A stretch of 34,809 nt of DNA, taken from Fusobacteriaceae bacterium. Its GTDB lineage: Bacteria; Fusobacteriota; Fusobacteriia; Fusobacteriales; Fusobacteriaceae. The translations under genes were made by a program, and so were the position numbers. Within the stretch, counting starts at the first letter, position 1. Each line of letters begins with the position of its first letter. The stretch covers positions 1 to 34,809 of the forward strand of contig CAAFPW010000064.1 of the NCBI GenBank assembly GCA_900764925.1, written 5' to 3'. Shown piece by piece: positions 8,221-17,767 of this stretch. Below the pieces are notes generated by a model that worked only from the letters and a program-made list of their open reading frames with translations, was not told the DNA's origin and ran no database searches.

Positions 8221-10608
8221 CTACTGTCTTATTTCACCTTTATAATCTTTAGATATAGTTGAAAGTATCTTATCTATTGCACCATTTATCTCTTTCTCAT
8301 CTAGAGTTTTCTCTTTGTTTCTAAGTATAATACTAATTGCTACAGATTTTTTATCTGCTTCAATTTTATCCCCTTCATACACATCAAAAATATCAATTTT
8401 TTCAATGATAGGAGATACTCTTTTCAAGTTTTCAACCATATTTCCTACAAGTACATCTTTTGAAAGAACGATAGCAAGGTCTCTTGTAACCTCTGGATAT
8501 TTTACAATTCTCTCATATTTAGCTTGTCCCTTCATATATTTTACACATTTAGTAAGATCAATTTCAGCTATGTAAACTCTTTCTCTCTTTATATCCATCT
8601 TCTCTTGAACGTCAGGATGTACCTCTCCAAATATTCCAATGGTATCATTTCCTATTTTTAACTCAGCACTTCTTCCAGGATGGAAATTACTATTTGTGCT
8701 TCTTTCAAGTTTATATCTAGAGATTCCCATATATTCCATAAGTTTTTCTACATACCCTTTGATAGTATAGAAATCATACGCCTCTGGTTTTGGATTCCAT
8801 AGTGATCTCTCAGGTCTTCCAGCTAAACCAATACAAACTCTTAAGTCCTCATTAGCTAACTCCTCTTTTGGAGTAAATACTCTAGATACCTCACATAATC
8901 TCAAATCAAATTGATTTCTATTGATATTATCTCTAATATTAGCTAATAAGCTCCACATAAGAGTAGGTCTTAATATAGCCATATCCTCACTTAGAGGATT
9001 TTTTATCTCGATAACTTTATCTTCAATATGTAAAATATCCAATACATTTTTAGGGATAAAAGAGTAGTTTATAACCTCTTGTAATCCAATCTCTCTCAAG
9101 ATCTCCTTAGTATTGTCAATTAAATCTATATTTTCAGCTTTTTTTCCAGCTTGAATATTCTCAATAGGCATTACAGGTTCAATATTTTCGAAACCATACA
9201 TTCTGATGATCTCTTCATAGATATCAGCAGTTCTAGTTAAATCTCCTCTATATGTAGGTGGTGTTATAAGTAGAGTATCTTGAGATAAAGTTTTTATTCC
9301 AAGTCCTAGATTACTTAAAATTTTACCTACAATATCAGGTGATAGTTCTTTTCCAATGAATTTATTTAATTTTTCTAAACTTAATGGGATTTCAAACTTT
9401 TGTGGTTTTTCAATGTATCTATCAATAGCTCCATCTAGAATCTCTCCACCAGCAATTTCAGCTATAAGAGCAGCTGCTCTTTCACTGGCATCAGGGATAC
9501 CTTCAATATCAATACCTCTTTCATTTCTGTATGAAGAGTCAGTAGAGATACCAAGTCTTCTTCCAGTTTTTCTGATATTTTCAGGAGTGAAATATGCAAC
9601 CTCTAAGAATACATTCTTAGTTTCAGTAGTAATTTCAGTTCCAATTCCTCCAATAACTCCAGCTATTGCAGTAACTTTTTCATCATCAGTTATGACAAGT
9701 TCACCATTTACAAGCTCTCTTTCAACACCATCTAGAGTTGTTATCTTCTCTCCAATTTCAGCAGCTCTTACAGTTATATTTCCATTAGCTACTTTATCTA
9801 GATCAAAAGCATGCATAGGTTGATTGTATTCAAACATAACAAAGTTAGTAATATCTACAATGTTATTAATAGGTTTTAATCCCATAGCTCTGATTCTTTT
9901 CTTTAACCATTCAGGAGATTCAGCAACAGTAACATTTCTGATTACTCTTCCCATATATCTCTTACATCTCTCTTTATCTTCAATATTGACCTTAGCTACT
10001 TTAGTAGTAGGATCAATAGCTTCAGTATAAGTTACAGATGGATACTTTACTTTTCTACCATAGTAAGCAGCAATCTCTCTAGCAATTCCTATATGAGATA
10101 GACAGTCAGGTCTATTTGGAGTAATTTCAAGTTCAAATATGACATCATCAAGTCCAGCATATTTTCTATACTCTTCTCCTACAGGAGCATCTTCAGGAAG
10201 GATGATTATTCCATCTCCATCCTCTCCTATTCCCAATTCAACTTGAGAACATAGCATTCCAAATGATTCAACATCTCTTATTTTACTTTTTTTAATTTTA
10301 AAGTCACCAGGAAGTATAGCACCTATTTTAGCTACTACTACTTTGTCACCTAATTTATGGTTAGGAGCACCACAGACAATTTGTAGAGGTTCTCCACTAC
10401 CAATATCAACTTTAACAAGAGTTAATTTATCAGAATTAGGATGTCTTCCATACTCTACAATATGACCAATGACTACGTTTTCAAGATCTTTACCTTGAAT
10501 ATCTATAGCTTCTACTTCTTGACCTATCATAGTTAAAGCATTATCTAGCTCTTTTAAATCCTCTTTTATATCAACGTATTGTTTTAACCAGTCTAAAGAA
10601 ATTAACAT
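8221..10608 (-). CDS. pheT: Phenylalanyl-tRNA synthetase beta subunit
   Basis: Large subunit of the alpha2-beta2 synthetase that charges tRNA-Phe; 795 residues, normal length. Visible domains are an EMAP-like tRNA-binding domain (about 40-150, with PNSDKLTLVKVD and IVCGAPNH), a B3/B4 editing region (about 210-380), a B5 domain and a catalytic-like fold. The C-terminal ferredoxin-like anticodon-binding domain starts at YPEVTRDLAIVLSKDV. The start ATG has GGAGGAG a few bases upstream. It follows pheS by 15 bases. Confidence 0.97.
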   Translation of the reverse strand: MLISLDWLKQYVDIKEDLKELDNALTMIGQEVEAIDIQGKDLENVVIGHIVEYGRHPNSDKLTLVKVDIGSGEPLQIVCGAPNHKLGDKVVVAKIGAILPGDFKIKKSKIRDVESFGMLCSQVELGIGEDGDGIIILPEDAPVGEEYRKYAGLDDVIFELEITPNRPDCLSHIGIAREIAAYYGRKVKYPSVTYTEAIDPTTKVAKVNIEDKERCKRYMGRVIRNVTVAESPEWLKKRIRAMGLKPINNIVDITNFVMFEYNQPMHAFDLDKVANGNITVRAAEIGEKITTLDGVERELVNGELVITDDEKVTAIAGVIGGIGTEITTETKNVFLEVAYFTPENIRKTGRRLGISTDSSYRNERGIDIEGIPDASERAAALIAEIAGGEILDGAIDRYIEKPQKFEIPLSLEKLNKFIGKELSPDIVGKILSNLGLGIKTLSQDTLLITPPTYRGDLTRTADIYEEIIRMYGFENIEPVMPIENIQAGKKAENIDLIDNTKEILREIGLQEVINYSFIPKNVLDILHIEDKVIEIKNPLSEDMAILRPTLMWSLLANIRDNINRNQFDLRLCEVSRVFTPKEELANEDLRVCIGLAGRPERSLWNPKPEAYDFYTIKGYVEKLMEYMGISRYKLERSTNSNFHPGRSAELKIGNDTIGIFGEVHPDVQEKMDIKRERVYIAEIDLTKCVKYMKGQAKYERIVKYPEVTRDLAIVLSKDVLVGNMVENLKRVSPIIEKIDIFDVYEGDKIEADKKSVAISIILRNKEKTLDEKEINGAIDKILSTISKDYKGEIRQ

Positions 10609-10623
10609 TATTCTCCTCCAGAA

Positions 10624-11640
10624 TTACTTAAATTGTTTTAAAAATCTAACATCATTTTCAAAGAAAGCTCTTAGGTCATTGATTCCACGTCTTAACATAG
10701 CTACTCTCTCTATTCCCATTCCAAAAGCAAATCCACTTACTTCTTCAGGGTCATATCCAACAGCTTTTAAAACTTCAGGATCAACCATTCCGCAACCCAT
10801 GATTTCTACCCAACCGCTATCTTTACACATTCTACATCCTTTTCCTTTACATACAGCACATTGGATATCAACTTCAGCTGATGGTTCTGTGAATGGGAAA
10901 AAGTGAGGTCTAAATCTAACCTCTGTATCACCGAACATCTTTTTTAGAGATTCAGTTAAAATAGCTTTAAAGTTAGCAAAAGATATATTTTCACCTATCA
11001 TAAGTCCTTCCATTTGATGGAACATAGGTGTATGAGATATATCGTAGTCAGGTCTATAAACCTTACCAGGACATATCATTCTAAATGGTGGCTTGTGTTC
11101 AAGCATATATCTAACTTGTACAGGTGATGTTTGAGTTCTTAAAACAACATCATCATTGATGTAAAATGTATCAGTAATATCTCTTGAAGGATGAGTTTCA
11201 GGAATATTTAAAGCATCGAAGTTATATTTTACAAATTCTACTTCAGGTCCATCTGCCACATCAAACCCCATCTCTATGAATATCTCTTTCATAAAATTCA
11301 TAGTATCAGTTATTGGATGTGTAGTTCCTAATACATTTCTTTTTCCTGGAAGAGTGATATCGATAACCTCTTCAGCTAGTCTTGCATTTTTTTCCTTTTC
11401 TTTTAACTCGTTGTTTTTTGTTTCTAATTTAGAGTTGATGAACTCTCTTAGTTCATTTACTAGTTGTCCAATTACAGGTCTCTCTTCAGGAGTAAGATTT
11501 TTCATTCCCTTTGAAATCTCAGTTAATTCTCCTTTTTTACCAAGTAATTTTACTCTAATCTCTTCTAGTTCTTGTAAAGATTCTGCTTTTTCTATACTTA
11601 GTCCAGCATTCTCTTTAAGTTGTGCTACCTTTTCTTTCAT
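10624..11640 (-). CDS. pheS: Phenylalanyl-tRNA synthetase alpha subunit
   Basis: Catalytic subunit of PheRS, 338 residues. An N-terminal coiled-coil (about 1-85) is followed by the class II synthetase core. Motif 2 is visible around FRMICPGKVYRPDYDISHTP and motif 3 as FAFGMGIERVAMLRRGI. Only 38 bases separate it from the upstream phosphoesterase gene, so there is no space for a T-box leader like those in front of pheS in many Firmicutes. Expression is probably from the upstream operon. Confidence 0.97.
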   Translation of the reverse strand: MKEKVAQLKENAGLSIEKAESLQELEEIRVKLLGKKGELTEISKGMKNLTPEERPVIGQLVNELREFINSKLETKNNELKEKEKNARLAEEVIDITLPGKRNVLGTTHPITDTMNFMKEIFIEMGFDVADGPEVEFVKYNFDALNIPETHPSRDITDTFYINDDVVLRTQTSPVQVRYMLEHKPPFRMICPGKVYRPDYDISHTPMFHQMEGLMIGENISFANFKAILTESLKKMFGDTEVRFRPHFFPFTEPSAEVDIQCAVCKGKGCRMCKDSGWVEIMGCGMVDPEVLKAVGYDPEEVSGFAFGMGIERVAMLRRGINDLRAFFENDVRFLKQFK

Positions 11641-11678
11641 TTTTCCTCCCTAGTTTAAAAGGCTTTATATTAAAAAAT

Positions 11679-12137
11679 TTATATGCATTTGTGAAAAAAT
11701 TCTATTTCTCCCTTTTCTATCTTTAAAACTCCGTATTCATTATCATATACAGCTCCTGGATTAAAAAGAATTATATCATCTTTTTTTGAAAGATATGGAA
11801 CGTGAGTATGACCAAAAATAACAAGATCACAACCTAATCTTCTCCCTCTCTCTTCTATAGCGGCATAGCTATGTTTTACTCTATATTCATGACCATGAGC
11901 TAGAAGGATTTTAAATCCCTCTAGCTCAATTATCATCTCATCTTCATATCTTCTTTCAAATATATCGCAATTTCCACGTACTATATAGAATTTTGAATCT
12001 GGATAGATAAAAGAGAGTTCCTCTCCATCTCTACTATGATCTCCAGCACATATAACAACATCTGGTTGCTCTTTATCATAAATTTTCATCAGTGTATTTA
12101 ATCTTTGATGTGAATCTGAAATTACCAAAACTTTCAT
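11679..12137 (-). CDS. YfcE/MJ0936-type metallophosphoesterase
   Basis: Small calcineurin-like phosphodiesterase of 152 residues with all five metal-binding blocks in order: SDSH near residue 7, CAGDHS, RGNCD, LAHGHEY and FGHTHVPY. Proteins of this family hydrolyse phosphodiesters in vitro, and their physiological substrate is mostly unknown. It sits between the UspA-like gene and pheS with short gaps, so it is probably part of the same message. The ribosome site before the ATG is weak. Confidence 0.85.
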   Translation of the reverse strand: MKVLVISDSHQRLNTLMKIYDKEQPDVVICAGDHSRDGEELSFIYPDSKFYIVRGNCDIFERRYEDEMIIELEGFKILLAHGHEYRVKHSYAAIEERGRRLGCDLVIFGHTHVPYLSKKDDIILFNPGAVYDNEYGVLKIEKGEIEFFHKCI

Positions 12138-12153
12138 CTTTTATTGCCTATCT

Positions 12154-12921
12154 CTATCCTATAAATATAGGTGCCTTTCCTTTTTCTAATAATTTTATAC
12201 CATTTTTTCCTATTATCTTTTCAAAGAAATAACTTCTACTTAAATTACCCATTATAAATAGATCTGCTTCATCAACTTTTTTAAGAACCTCTTCATAGTT
12301 ATTTGTTGTAAGCTCTTCATGTACTATATTTTTACCATGTTCTTTTAGATATTCAACCAAGATATTCTCTTCAATCTCTTTGTTTATAACAAAAGATGAG
12401 AAGTTATTTATTTCTGGGAAAGTAGTCATAAAGTGGTAACAGCTTCTATTAACTTTAACTCCATTATCATTACCAATTAGAATATTTTGCATAGAAGAAA
12501 GTGGTTTTTCTCCTATTAGAAGTATTGATTTATAGTTACCTTTAAGAATATTTACTTCATTTTCAGTTAGTATATCGTTTCTTCCCATAATTAAAAGATC
12601 GCATCTCTTCATATGTTCAGTAACAATCTCAGGAACTAAACCAATATCAACTTTTAATTCAGTATCAACATTTTTAGCTTTTAAAAGATTCTTGATACTT
12701 TCAATCTCTCCTCTTTCAATATCATCCCAACCTTGAACCATAAATGGAGCTCTACCAGCAACCATAAGACCATCTGTTGTAGCCATTAATTTCTCTCTAG
12801 CCATATCTTTAATATAAAGTGGATAGATTTTGAAACCAAATTCCTTTTGTAAATAAATTGCACTGTTAATTAGATTTTCTCTTTCAATTTCATTTCCAAA
12901 TAAAACTAATGCTCTTTTCAT
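12154..12921 (-). CDS. Tandem universal stress (UspA-like) protein
   Basis: Cytoplasmic protein of 255 residues built from two UspA-like halves (about 1-140 and 145-255). Each half starts with a beta strand (RALVLFGNE, NILIGNDNG) and ends in a motif of the type IMGR/IMGN followed by a hydrophobic strand. The first half has DLLIMGRNDI and later SILLIGEKP. The ATP-binding G-x-x-G-x-S pattern is degenerate, so nucleotide binding is uncertain. ATG 12921 is chosen because GGGGTGA lies six bases upstream. The role is unknown beyond stress-family membership. It lies 38 bases after gyrA and 16 bases before the phosphoesterase gene. Confidence 0.7.
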   Translation of the reverse strand: MKRALVLFGNEIERENLINSAIYLQKEFGFKIYPLYIKDMAREKLMATTDGLMVAGRAPFMVQGWDDIERGEIESIKNLLKAKNVDTELKVDIGLVPEIVTEHMKRCDLLIMGRNDILTENEVNILKGNYKSILLIGEKPLSSMQNILIGNDNGVKVNRSCYHFMTTFPEINNFSSFVINKEIEENILVEYLKEHGKNIVHEELTTNNYEEVLKKVDEADLFIMGNLSRSYFFEKIIGKNGIKLLEKGKAPIFIG

Positions 12922-12959
12922 ATATATCACCCCATTTAAATGTAAGTAGATCGAGTAGA

Positions 12960-15503
12960 TTACTCTACTGTTTCTTCTATTATCTCCTCTTCTTCAGAAG
13001 AGTTATCTTCTTTAGAAGTAGTTGACACCTCTTGAGTTACAGCTTCCATTTCAAGGCTTTCTAAAGTTTCCTCACTATCTTCAGACTTAACTCTTGTAAT
13101 AGAAACCACTTTTTCATCTTTTCCATTGACTTTCATTATTATAACTCCTTGAGTAGCTCTACCGTAGAGTACAATATCCTCTACAGCTATTCTAATAACC
13201 ACTCCAGATGAAGTTATAGCCATCAATTGTTCACCATTAGTTACTGAAAGAACTGAAACTACAGAACCTGTTTTAGGATTACATCTTAAGTTGATAACTC
13301 CCTTACCTGTTCTAGATTGTAGTGGGTACTCATCTATTCTAGTTCTTTTTCCATATCCATTTTCAGTGATAGTTAAGATACTACTGTTTTCAATATCTTT
13401 TACAAGTAGAGCTGAAACAACAGTATCTCCATCTCTAAGAGTTAATCCCTTAACTCCCATTGTATCTCTACCAGTTGCTCTTACCTCTTCACAAGTAAAT
13501 CTGATAGAATACCCCTCTTGAGTAGCTATTAAAAGCTCCTCTTTATCAATATTTTCAATAAGTCCAACATATATGATATCGTCGTTATCTTTTAATTTAA
13601 TAGCTTTTAAACCAGAGACATTAATATTTTTAAATTCACTTAAGTTAGTCTTTTTAACAATACCCTCTTTAGTTACAAATATAACTTCATTCTCATTAGA
13701 GAAATCTCTAGTTTTGATGATAGCTCTTATCTTTTCATCATCTCTAAGCTTTATAATGTTTCCTATCAATCTTCCTCTAGATTGTTTAGAAGTTTCAGGA
13801 ATTTCATACACTTTTATATTATGAACTCTACCTTGGTTTGTAAAGATAAGTAGAGTATCTAAGTTATTAGCTGATTCTATATTTTCAACAAAGTCATCCT
13901 CTACAGTATTTTGACTAGCTACTCCTCTTCCACCTCTTTTTTGAGCCTTGTATTTGCTAAGTTCCATTCTCTTTACATAACCTTTACTTGTAAATGTAAG
14001 AATTACAGCTTCATCTTTAATAAGATCTTCAGGACTAATCTCTTTTCTTTCTTTTTCAATAATAGTTCTTCTATCGTCATTATACTTATCTTTTAATTCT
14101 TGAAGCTCATTTTTCATAATTTCATAGATTTTTGAATTGTGAGCTAAGATATCTCTCAATTCAGCTATATATTTCTCAATCTCTTGGTATTCAGCTTCAA
14201 CTTTATCTCTTTCAAGTCCAGTTAATCTTTGAAGTTTCATGTCAAGTATTGCTCTAGCTTGTACATCTGTGAATCCATATTTTTCTATCAATTGCTCTCT
14301 AGCTTGGTTTCCATCAGATGCCCCTCTAATAAGTTCAATAATTCTATCGATATTGTTAAGAGCTATTCTATAACCTTGTAATATGTGTGCTCTTTTCTCT
14401 GCTTTATCTAAATTGAATTTAGTTCTTCTTGTAATTACTTCAAATCTATGTTTTATATACTCTTCAATAATTTGCTTTAAGTTTAATACCTTTGGAGTAT
14501 TATTTACAAGAGCTAACATTATTATTCCAAATGTACTTTGTAACTCAGTATATTTATATAGTTTATTTAATACAAGTTCAGGTTCTTCACCTTTTTTCAA
14601 TTCAATTACAACTCTTATACCCTCTCTATCTGACTCATCTCTTAAATCAGAGATTCCAACTATTTTCTTCTCCTTAACTAAGTCAGCTATTCTCTCAATT
14701 AGAGTAGATTTATTAAGTTGATATGGAATTTCTTTTATTATAATATTTATTTTTCCATTTTTCAACTCTTCAATTTCTATTTTACCTCTAACTCTTACCT
14801 TACCTCTACCAGTCATGTAAGCATCTTTAATTCCTTTATCTCCATCTATGATACCACCAGTAGGGAAATCAGGACCCTTTATATACTCCATAAGTTCAAG
14901 AGGAGTAAGTTCAGGATTATCAATTAACGCTAAAGTTCCATCTACAACTTCTCCTAGATTGTGTGGAGGAATATTAGTAGCCATTCCTACAGCTATTCCT
15001 GTAGCACCATTTAATAGTAAGTTTGGTAACTTTGCTGGTAATACAGTTGGTTCATCTAAGGAATCATCAAAGTTTTTTCTAAAATCTATAGTGTTTTTAT
15101 CTATATCTTCTAAAAGCTCATTACTAATCTTAGCCATTCTAGCTTCTGTATATCTCATAGCAGCTGCTGAGTCTCCATCAATAGAACCAAAGTTTCCATG
15201 TCCAGAGATTAAAGGGTATCTATAGTTAAAATCTTGTGCCATTCTAACCATAGTACTGTATACAGCTGAGTCTCCATGTGGATGGTATTTACCTAGTACT
15301 TCTCCAACGATTCTAGCTGATTTTTTATATGGTTTATCAAAACTCATACCAAGTTCATTCATAGCAAATAGTATTCTTCTATGTACAGGTTTCATACCAT
15401 CTCTTACATCTGGAAGAGCTCTACTTACAATAACACTCATTGAATAATCAAGGTATGATTCTTTCATTTCATCTTCTATGTATCTATTATTTATATTCGA
15501 CAT
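12960..15503 (-). CDS. gyrA: DNA gyrase subunit A
   Basis: Breakage-reunion subunit of gyrase. The core begins MSNINNRYIEDEMKESYLDY, and the catalytic Tyr lies in the AAMRYTEARM segment. The C-terminal beta-pinwheel contains the GyrA box as QKRGGRG. The tail is strongly acidic (EDNSSEEEEIIEETVE). The quinolone region reads HPHGDSAVYSTMVR, giving Ser79 and Ser83. The start is ambiguous: a GTG at 15518 lies 12 bases after AGGAGG, whereas the ATG at 15503 has no close ribosome site. The ATG gives residue numbering that agrees with that used for Fusobacterium GyrA. The gene follows gyrB after about 100 bases and has its own promoter. Confidence 0.95.
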   Translation of the reverse strand: MSNINNRYIEDEMKESYLDYSMSVIVSRALPDVRDGMKPVHRRILFAMNELGMSFDKPYKKSARIVGEVLGKYHPHGDSAVYSTMVRMAQDFNYRYPLISGHGNFGSIDGDSAAAMRYTEARMAKISNELLEDIDKNTIDFRKNFDDSLDEPTVLPAKLPNLLLNGATGIAVGMATNIPPHNLGEVVDGTLALIDNPELTPLELMEYIKGPDFPTGGIIDGDKGIKDAYMTGRGKVRVRGKIEIEELKNGKINIIIKEIPYQLNKSTLIERIADLVKEKKIVGISDLRDESDREGIRVVIELKKGEEPELVLNKLYKYTELQSTFGIIMLALVNNTPKVLNLKQIIEEYIKHRFEVITRRTKFNLDKAEKRAHILQGYRIALNNIDRIIELIRGASDGNQAREQLIEKYGFTDVQARAILDMKLQRLTGLERDKVEAEYQEIEKYIAELRDILAHNSKIYEIMKNELQELKDKYNDDRRTIIEKERKEISPEDLIKDEAVILTFTSKGYVKRMELSKYKAQKRGGRGVASQNTVEDDFVENIESANNLDTLLIFTNQGRVHNIKVYEIPETSKQSRGRLIGNIIKLRDDEKIRAIIKTRDFSNENEVIFVTKEGIVKKTNLSEFKNINVSGLKAIKLKDNDDIIYVGLIENIDKEELLIATQEGYSIRFTCEEVRATGRDTMGVKGLTLRDGDTVVSALLVKDIENSSILTITENGYGKRTRIDEYPLQSRTGKGVINLRCNPKTGSVVSVLSVTNGEQLMAITSSGVVIRIAVEDIVLYGRATQGVIIMKVNGKDEKVVSITRVKSEDSEETLESLEMEAVTQEVSTTSKEDNSSEEEEIIEETVE

Positions 15504-15562
15504 ATGATTATACTGCACTAGGCAGCTTACCCTCCTCTTACTCTTATTTTCCTATTCAATAG

Positions 15563-15571
15563 ATTATACCA
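15563..15571 (-). promoter_or_regulatory. Extended -10 promoter candidate for gyrA
   Basis: In the gyrB-gyrA gap the minus strand carries TGGTATAAT, a perfect -10 hexamer with an extended TGn. No good -35 is present. It would start transcription about 40-50 bases upstream of gyrA and allow gyrA expression apart from the operon promoter, as expected for supercoiling-sensitive gyrase genes. Confidence 0.5.
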
Positions 15572-15602
15572 CATAATCTGATATTTTCATAATTTAAAGA
15601 CG

Positions 15603-17510
15603 CTATATATCTAAGTTTTTTACATATTCAGCATTTTCTTCTATAAACTCTCTTCTTGGATCAACTTTATCTCCCATTAATTTATCAAATAACATATCTG
15701 CTGCTCTAGCATCATCTATTGTAACCTTTAGAAGAGTTCTATTTTTAGGATCCATAGTTGTTTCCCAAAGTTGTTCTGGATTCATCTCTCCCAATCCTTT
15801 ATATCTTTGAAGAGTGTATTTTTTATCCTCTCCTTCAAAGGCATCAGTAATCTCTTTTAGCTCTCTATCAGAGTAAGCATATCTTATCTGCTTACCATAT
15901 GAGATTTTATATAGAGGAGGTTGAGCAATAAAGACATTACCATTGTAGATTAACTCTATCATATATCTGTATATGAACGTTAATAAAAGAGTTCTAATGT
16001 GAGCACCATCTACATCAGCATCTGTCATAAGTATTATCTTTCCGTATCTTAATTTTTCTAAATTAAAGTTATCTCCTATTCCAGTACCAAAGGCAGTTAT
16101 CATAGCTCTTACTTCGTTGTTTTCAAGAGCTTTATGAAGTCCAGCTTTTTCAACGTTTAGAATCTTTCCTCTAAGAGGTAGTATAGCTTGATGATATCTA
16201 TCTCTACCTTGTTTAGCAGATCCACCGGCAGAATCTCCCTCAACTATATAGATTTCACATTCAGCTGGATTTTTAGAAGAGCAGTCAGCTAATTTTCCTG
16301 GAAGTGATCCAACCTCTAGGGCAGATTTTCTAAGAACTAGCTCTCTAGCCCTTTGAGCTGCTTCTCTAGCTTTTTTAGAGTTAAGTATCTTTTCAATGAT
16401 GACCTTAGTATCACTTGGATTATCCTCTAGCACCATTTTTAATTGAGCTCCAACTATTGTAGAAACTATACCTGTAACCTCAGAGTTACCAAGTTTTGTT
16501 TTTGTCTGTCCTTCAAATTGTGGTTGAGGAACTTTTACTGATACAATTGCAGATACACCCTCTCTAATATCTGTTCCTTGTAATTTTCCATCCTTATCTT
16601 TCAAGAAACCTTGAGCTTTTCCGATATCATTTATAATTCTAGTAAGGGCAGTTCTAAAACCTTGAACATGAGTTCCACCCTCATGAGTATTGATATTATT
16701 AACAAAAGAGTAGATTATTTCAGATTGGTTAACCGTGTATAGAAAAGCTATCTCCACACCGATATTATCAATCTCTCCACTCATGTAGATCGGCTCTTTA
16801 ATAAGTTTTTCAGTATCCTGTGTAATCTCTCTTAAAAAGTCAGATATTCCACCTTCAAACTCAAAAACCTCCTTTTTAAATGGCTCTTTTCTTGAGTCTG
16901 TTAAAGTGATAACAAGTCCTTTATTTAAATATGCTAACTCTTTTAATCTATTTTTTAAAGTGTTATAGTCATATATTAAAGTTTCAAAAATCTCATGGTC
17001 AGCTTTAAATCTTACAGTAGTTCCATGATCTTCAGTCACACCGATCTCTTTTACATTTTCTTCAGGGACACCTCTATCATACTTTTGATACCAAACTTTT
17101 CCCTCTTTTCTAACTTCTACTTCCAACCATTGAGAAAGAGCATTAACAACTGAAACTCCTACTCCATGAAGACCTCCAGATACCTTATAGTTATCATTTT
17201 CAAATTTTCCTCCAGCATGTAATACTGTAAGAACTATTTCAAGGGCAGATTTTCCATATTTTGGATGTATATCAACTGGGATTCCTCTTCCATTATCCAC
17301 AACTTCAATTATATTATCAGGAAGTATATTTACTTCAATGTGTGTACAATAACCAGCTAAAGCTTCGTCTACTGAGTTATCCACTATTTCCCATACCAAG
17401 TGGTGTAATCCTCTTTCAGATGTTGTTCCTATATACATTCCTGGTCTTTTTCTAACCGCTTCTAATCCCTCTAGGACAGTAATATTTTGTGCTTCATAAT
17501 TATTACTCAC
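15603..17510 (-). CDS. gyrB: DNA gyrase subunit B
   Basis: ATPase subunit of gyrase, 635 residues, the short form without the large insert of proteobacteria. The GHKL ATPase motifs are IVDNSVDEALAG, VVDNGRGIPVD and the GGLHGVGVSVVNALS lid. The TOPRIM domain has EGDSAGGSAKQGRDR and LMTDADVDGAHIR. The C-terminal RYKGLGEMNPEQLWETTMDP contacts GyrA. The start is GTG 17510, overlapping the remB stop by four bases (GTGA), with a GGAGG just upstream. Confidence 0.97.
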   Translation of the reverse strand: MSNNYEAQNITVLEGLEAVRKRPGMYIGTTSERGLHHLVWEIVDNSVDEALAGYCTHIEVNILPDNIIEVVDNGRGIPVDIHPKYGKSALEIVLTVLHAGGKFENDNYKVSGGLHGVGVSVVNALSQWLEVEVRKEGKVWYQKYDRGVPEENVKEIGVTEDHGTTVRFKADHEIFETLIYDYNTLKNRLKELAYLNKGLVITLTDSRKEPFKKEVFEFEGGISDFLREITQDTEKLIKEPIYMSGEIDNIGVEIAFLYTVNQSEIIYSFVNNINTHEGGTHVQGFRTALTRIINDIGKAQGFLKDKDGKLQGTDIREGVSAIVSVKVPQPQFEGQTKTKLGNSEVTGIVSTIVGAQLKMVLEDNPSDTKVIIEKILNSKKAREAAQRARELVLRKSALEVGSLPGKLADCSSKNPAECEIYIVEGDSAGGSAKQGRDRYHQAILPLRGKILNVEKAGLHKALENNEVRAMITAFGTGIGDNFNLEKLRYGKIILMTDADVDGAHIRTLLLTFIYRYMIELIYNGNVFIAQPPLYKISYGKQIRYAYSDRELKEITDAFEGEDKKYTLQRYKGLGEMNPEQLWETTMDPKNRTLLKVTIDDARAADMLFDKLMGDKVDPRREFIEENAEYVKNLDI

Positions 17511-17767
17511 TTTTTACCTCCAATTATATTAAAAAATTCATTTCCTCTATTTAATAGTGTCTGTGTTCCATAAGATGATATATATATCTTTTGATCTGTA
17601 AATACAATGCTTTTCTCTTTACCAGGAGTTAGATTGATCAACTCTTTATTTTTTAATTGAGCTTCTAAAAATCTCTCATTTTCTTTATTTTTAATATGTA
17701 TATAATCAATAATAAGAATAATATTTTTATTTGGTATAGAGAGATTATCTTCAAGAAAGAGATACAT
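17507..17767 (-). CDS. remB: RemB/YaaB-like small protein (DUF370-type)
   Basis: An 86-residue protein between recF/dciA and gyrB, the same place as yaaB (remB) of Bacillus subtilis. The opening MYLFLEDN and the central segment KSIVFTDQKIYISSYGTQTLL followed by a Phe-rich end resemble RemB. RemB is an 81-residue relative of the RemA biofilm matrix regulator. The assignment rests on similar length, motif layout and gene position; identity is modest. It overlaps gyrB by four bases and dciA by one base, so translation is probably coupled. Whether it binds DNA or regulates a matrix here is unknown. Confidence 0.7.
   Translation of the reverse strand: MYLFLEDNLSIPNKNIILIIDYIHIKNKENERFLEAQLKNKELINLTPGKEKSIVFTDQKIYISSYGTQTLLNRGNEFFNIIGGKK

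Noticed and set aside
9356..9823. A 155-codon open frame on the plus strand within pheT, and similar long frames opposite pheS, gyrA and the GRE.
   Set aside because: They are antisense shadows of well-supported genes, have no ribosome binding sites and encode low-complexity peptides.
12960..15518. GyrA start at the GTG of 15518.
   Set aside because: It has an AGGAGG, but at a 12-base distance. The ATG at 15503 agrees with the residue numbering used for Fusobacterium GyrA. The choice is not certain.
17293..17385. Two DnaA-box-like sequences, TTATCCACA (17293-17301) and TTATCCACT (17377-17385), in the gyrB gene.
   Set aside because: Both encode conserved gyrase residues (the V-D-N of VVDNGRGIP and IVDNSVDEA), so the match is explained by protein conservation. 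No further boxes or AT-rich unwinding element are beside them.
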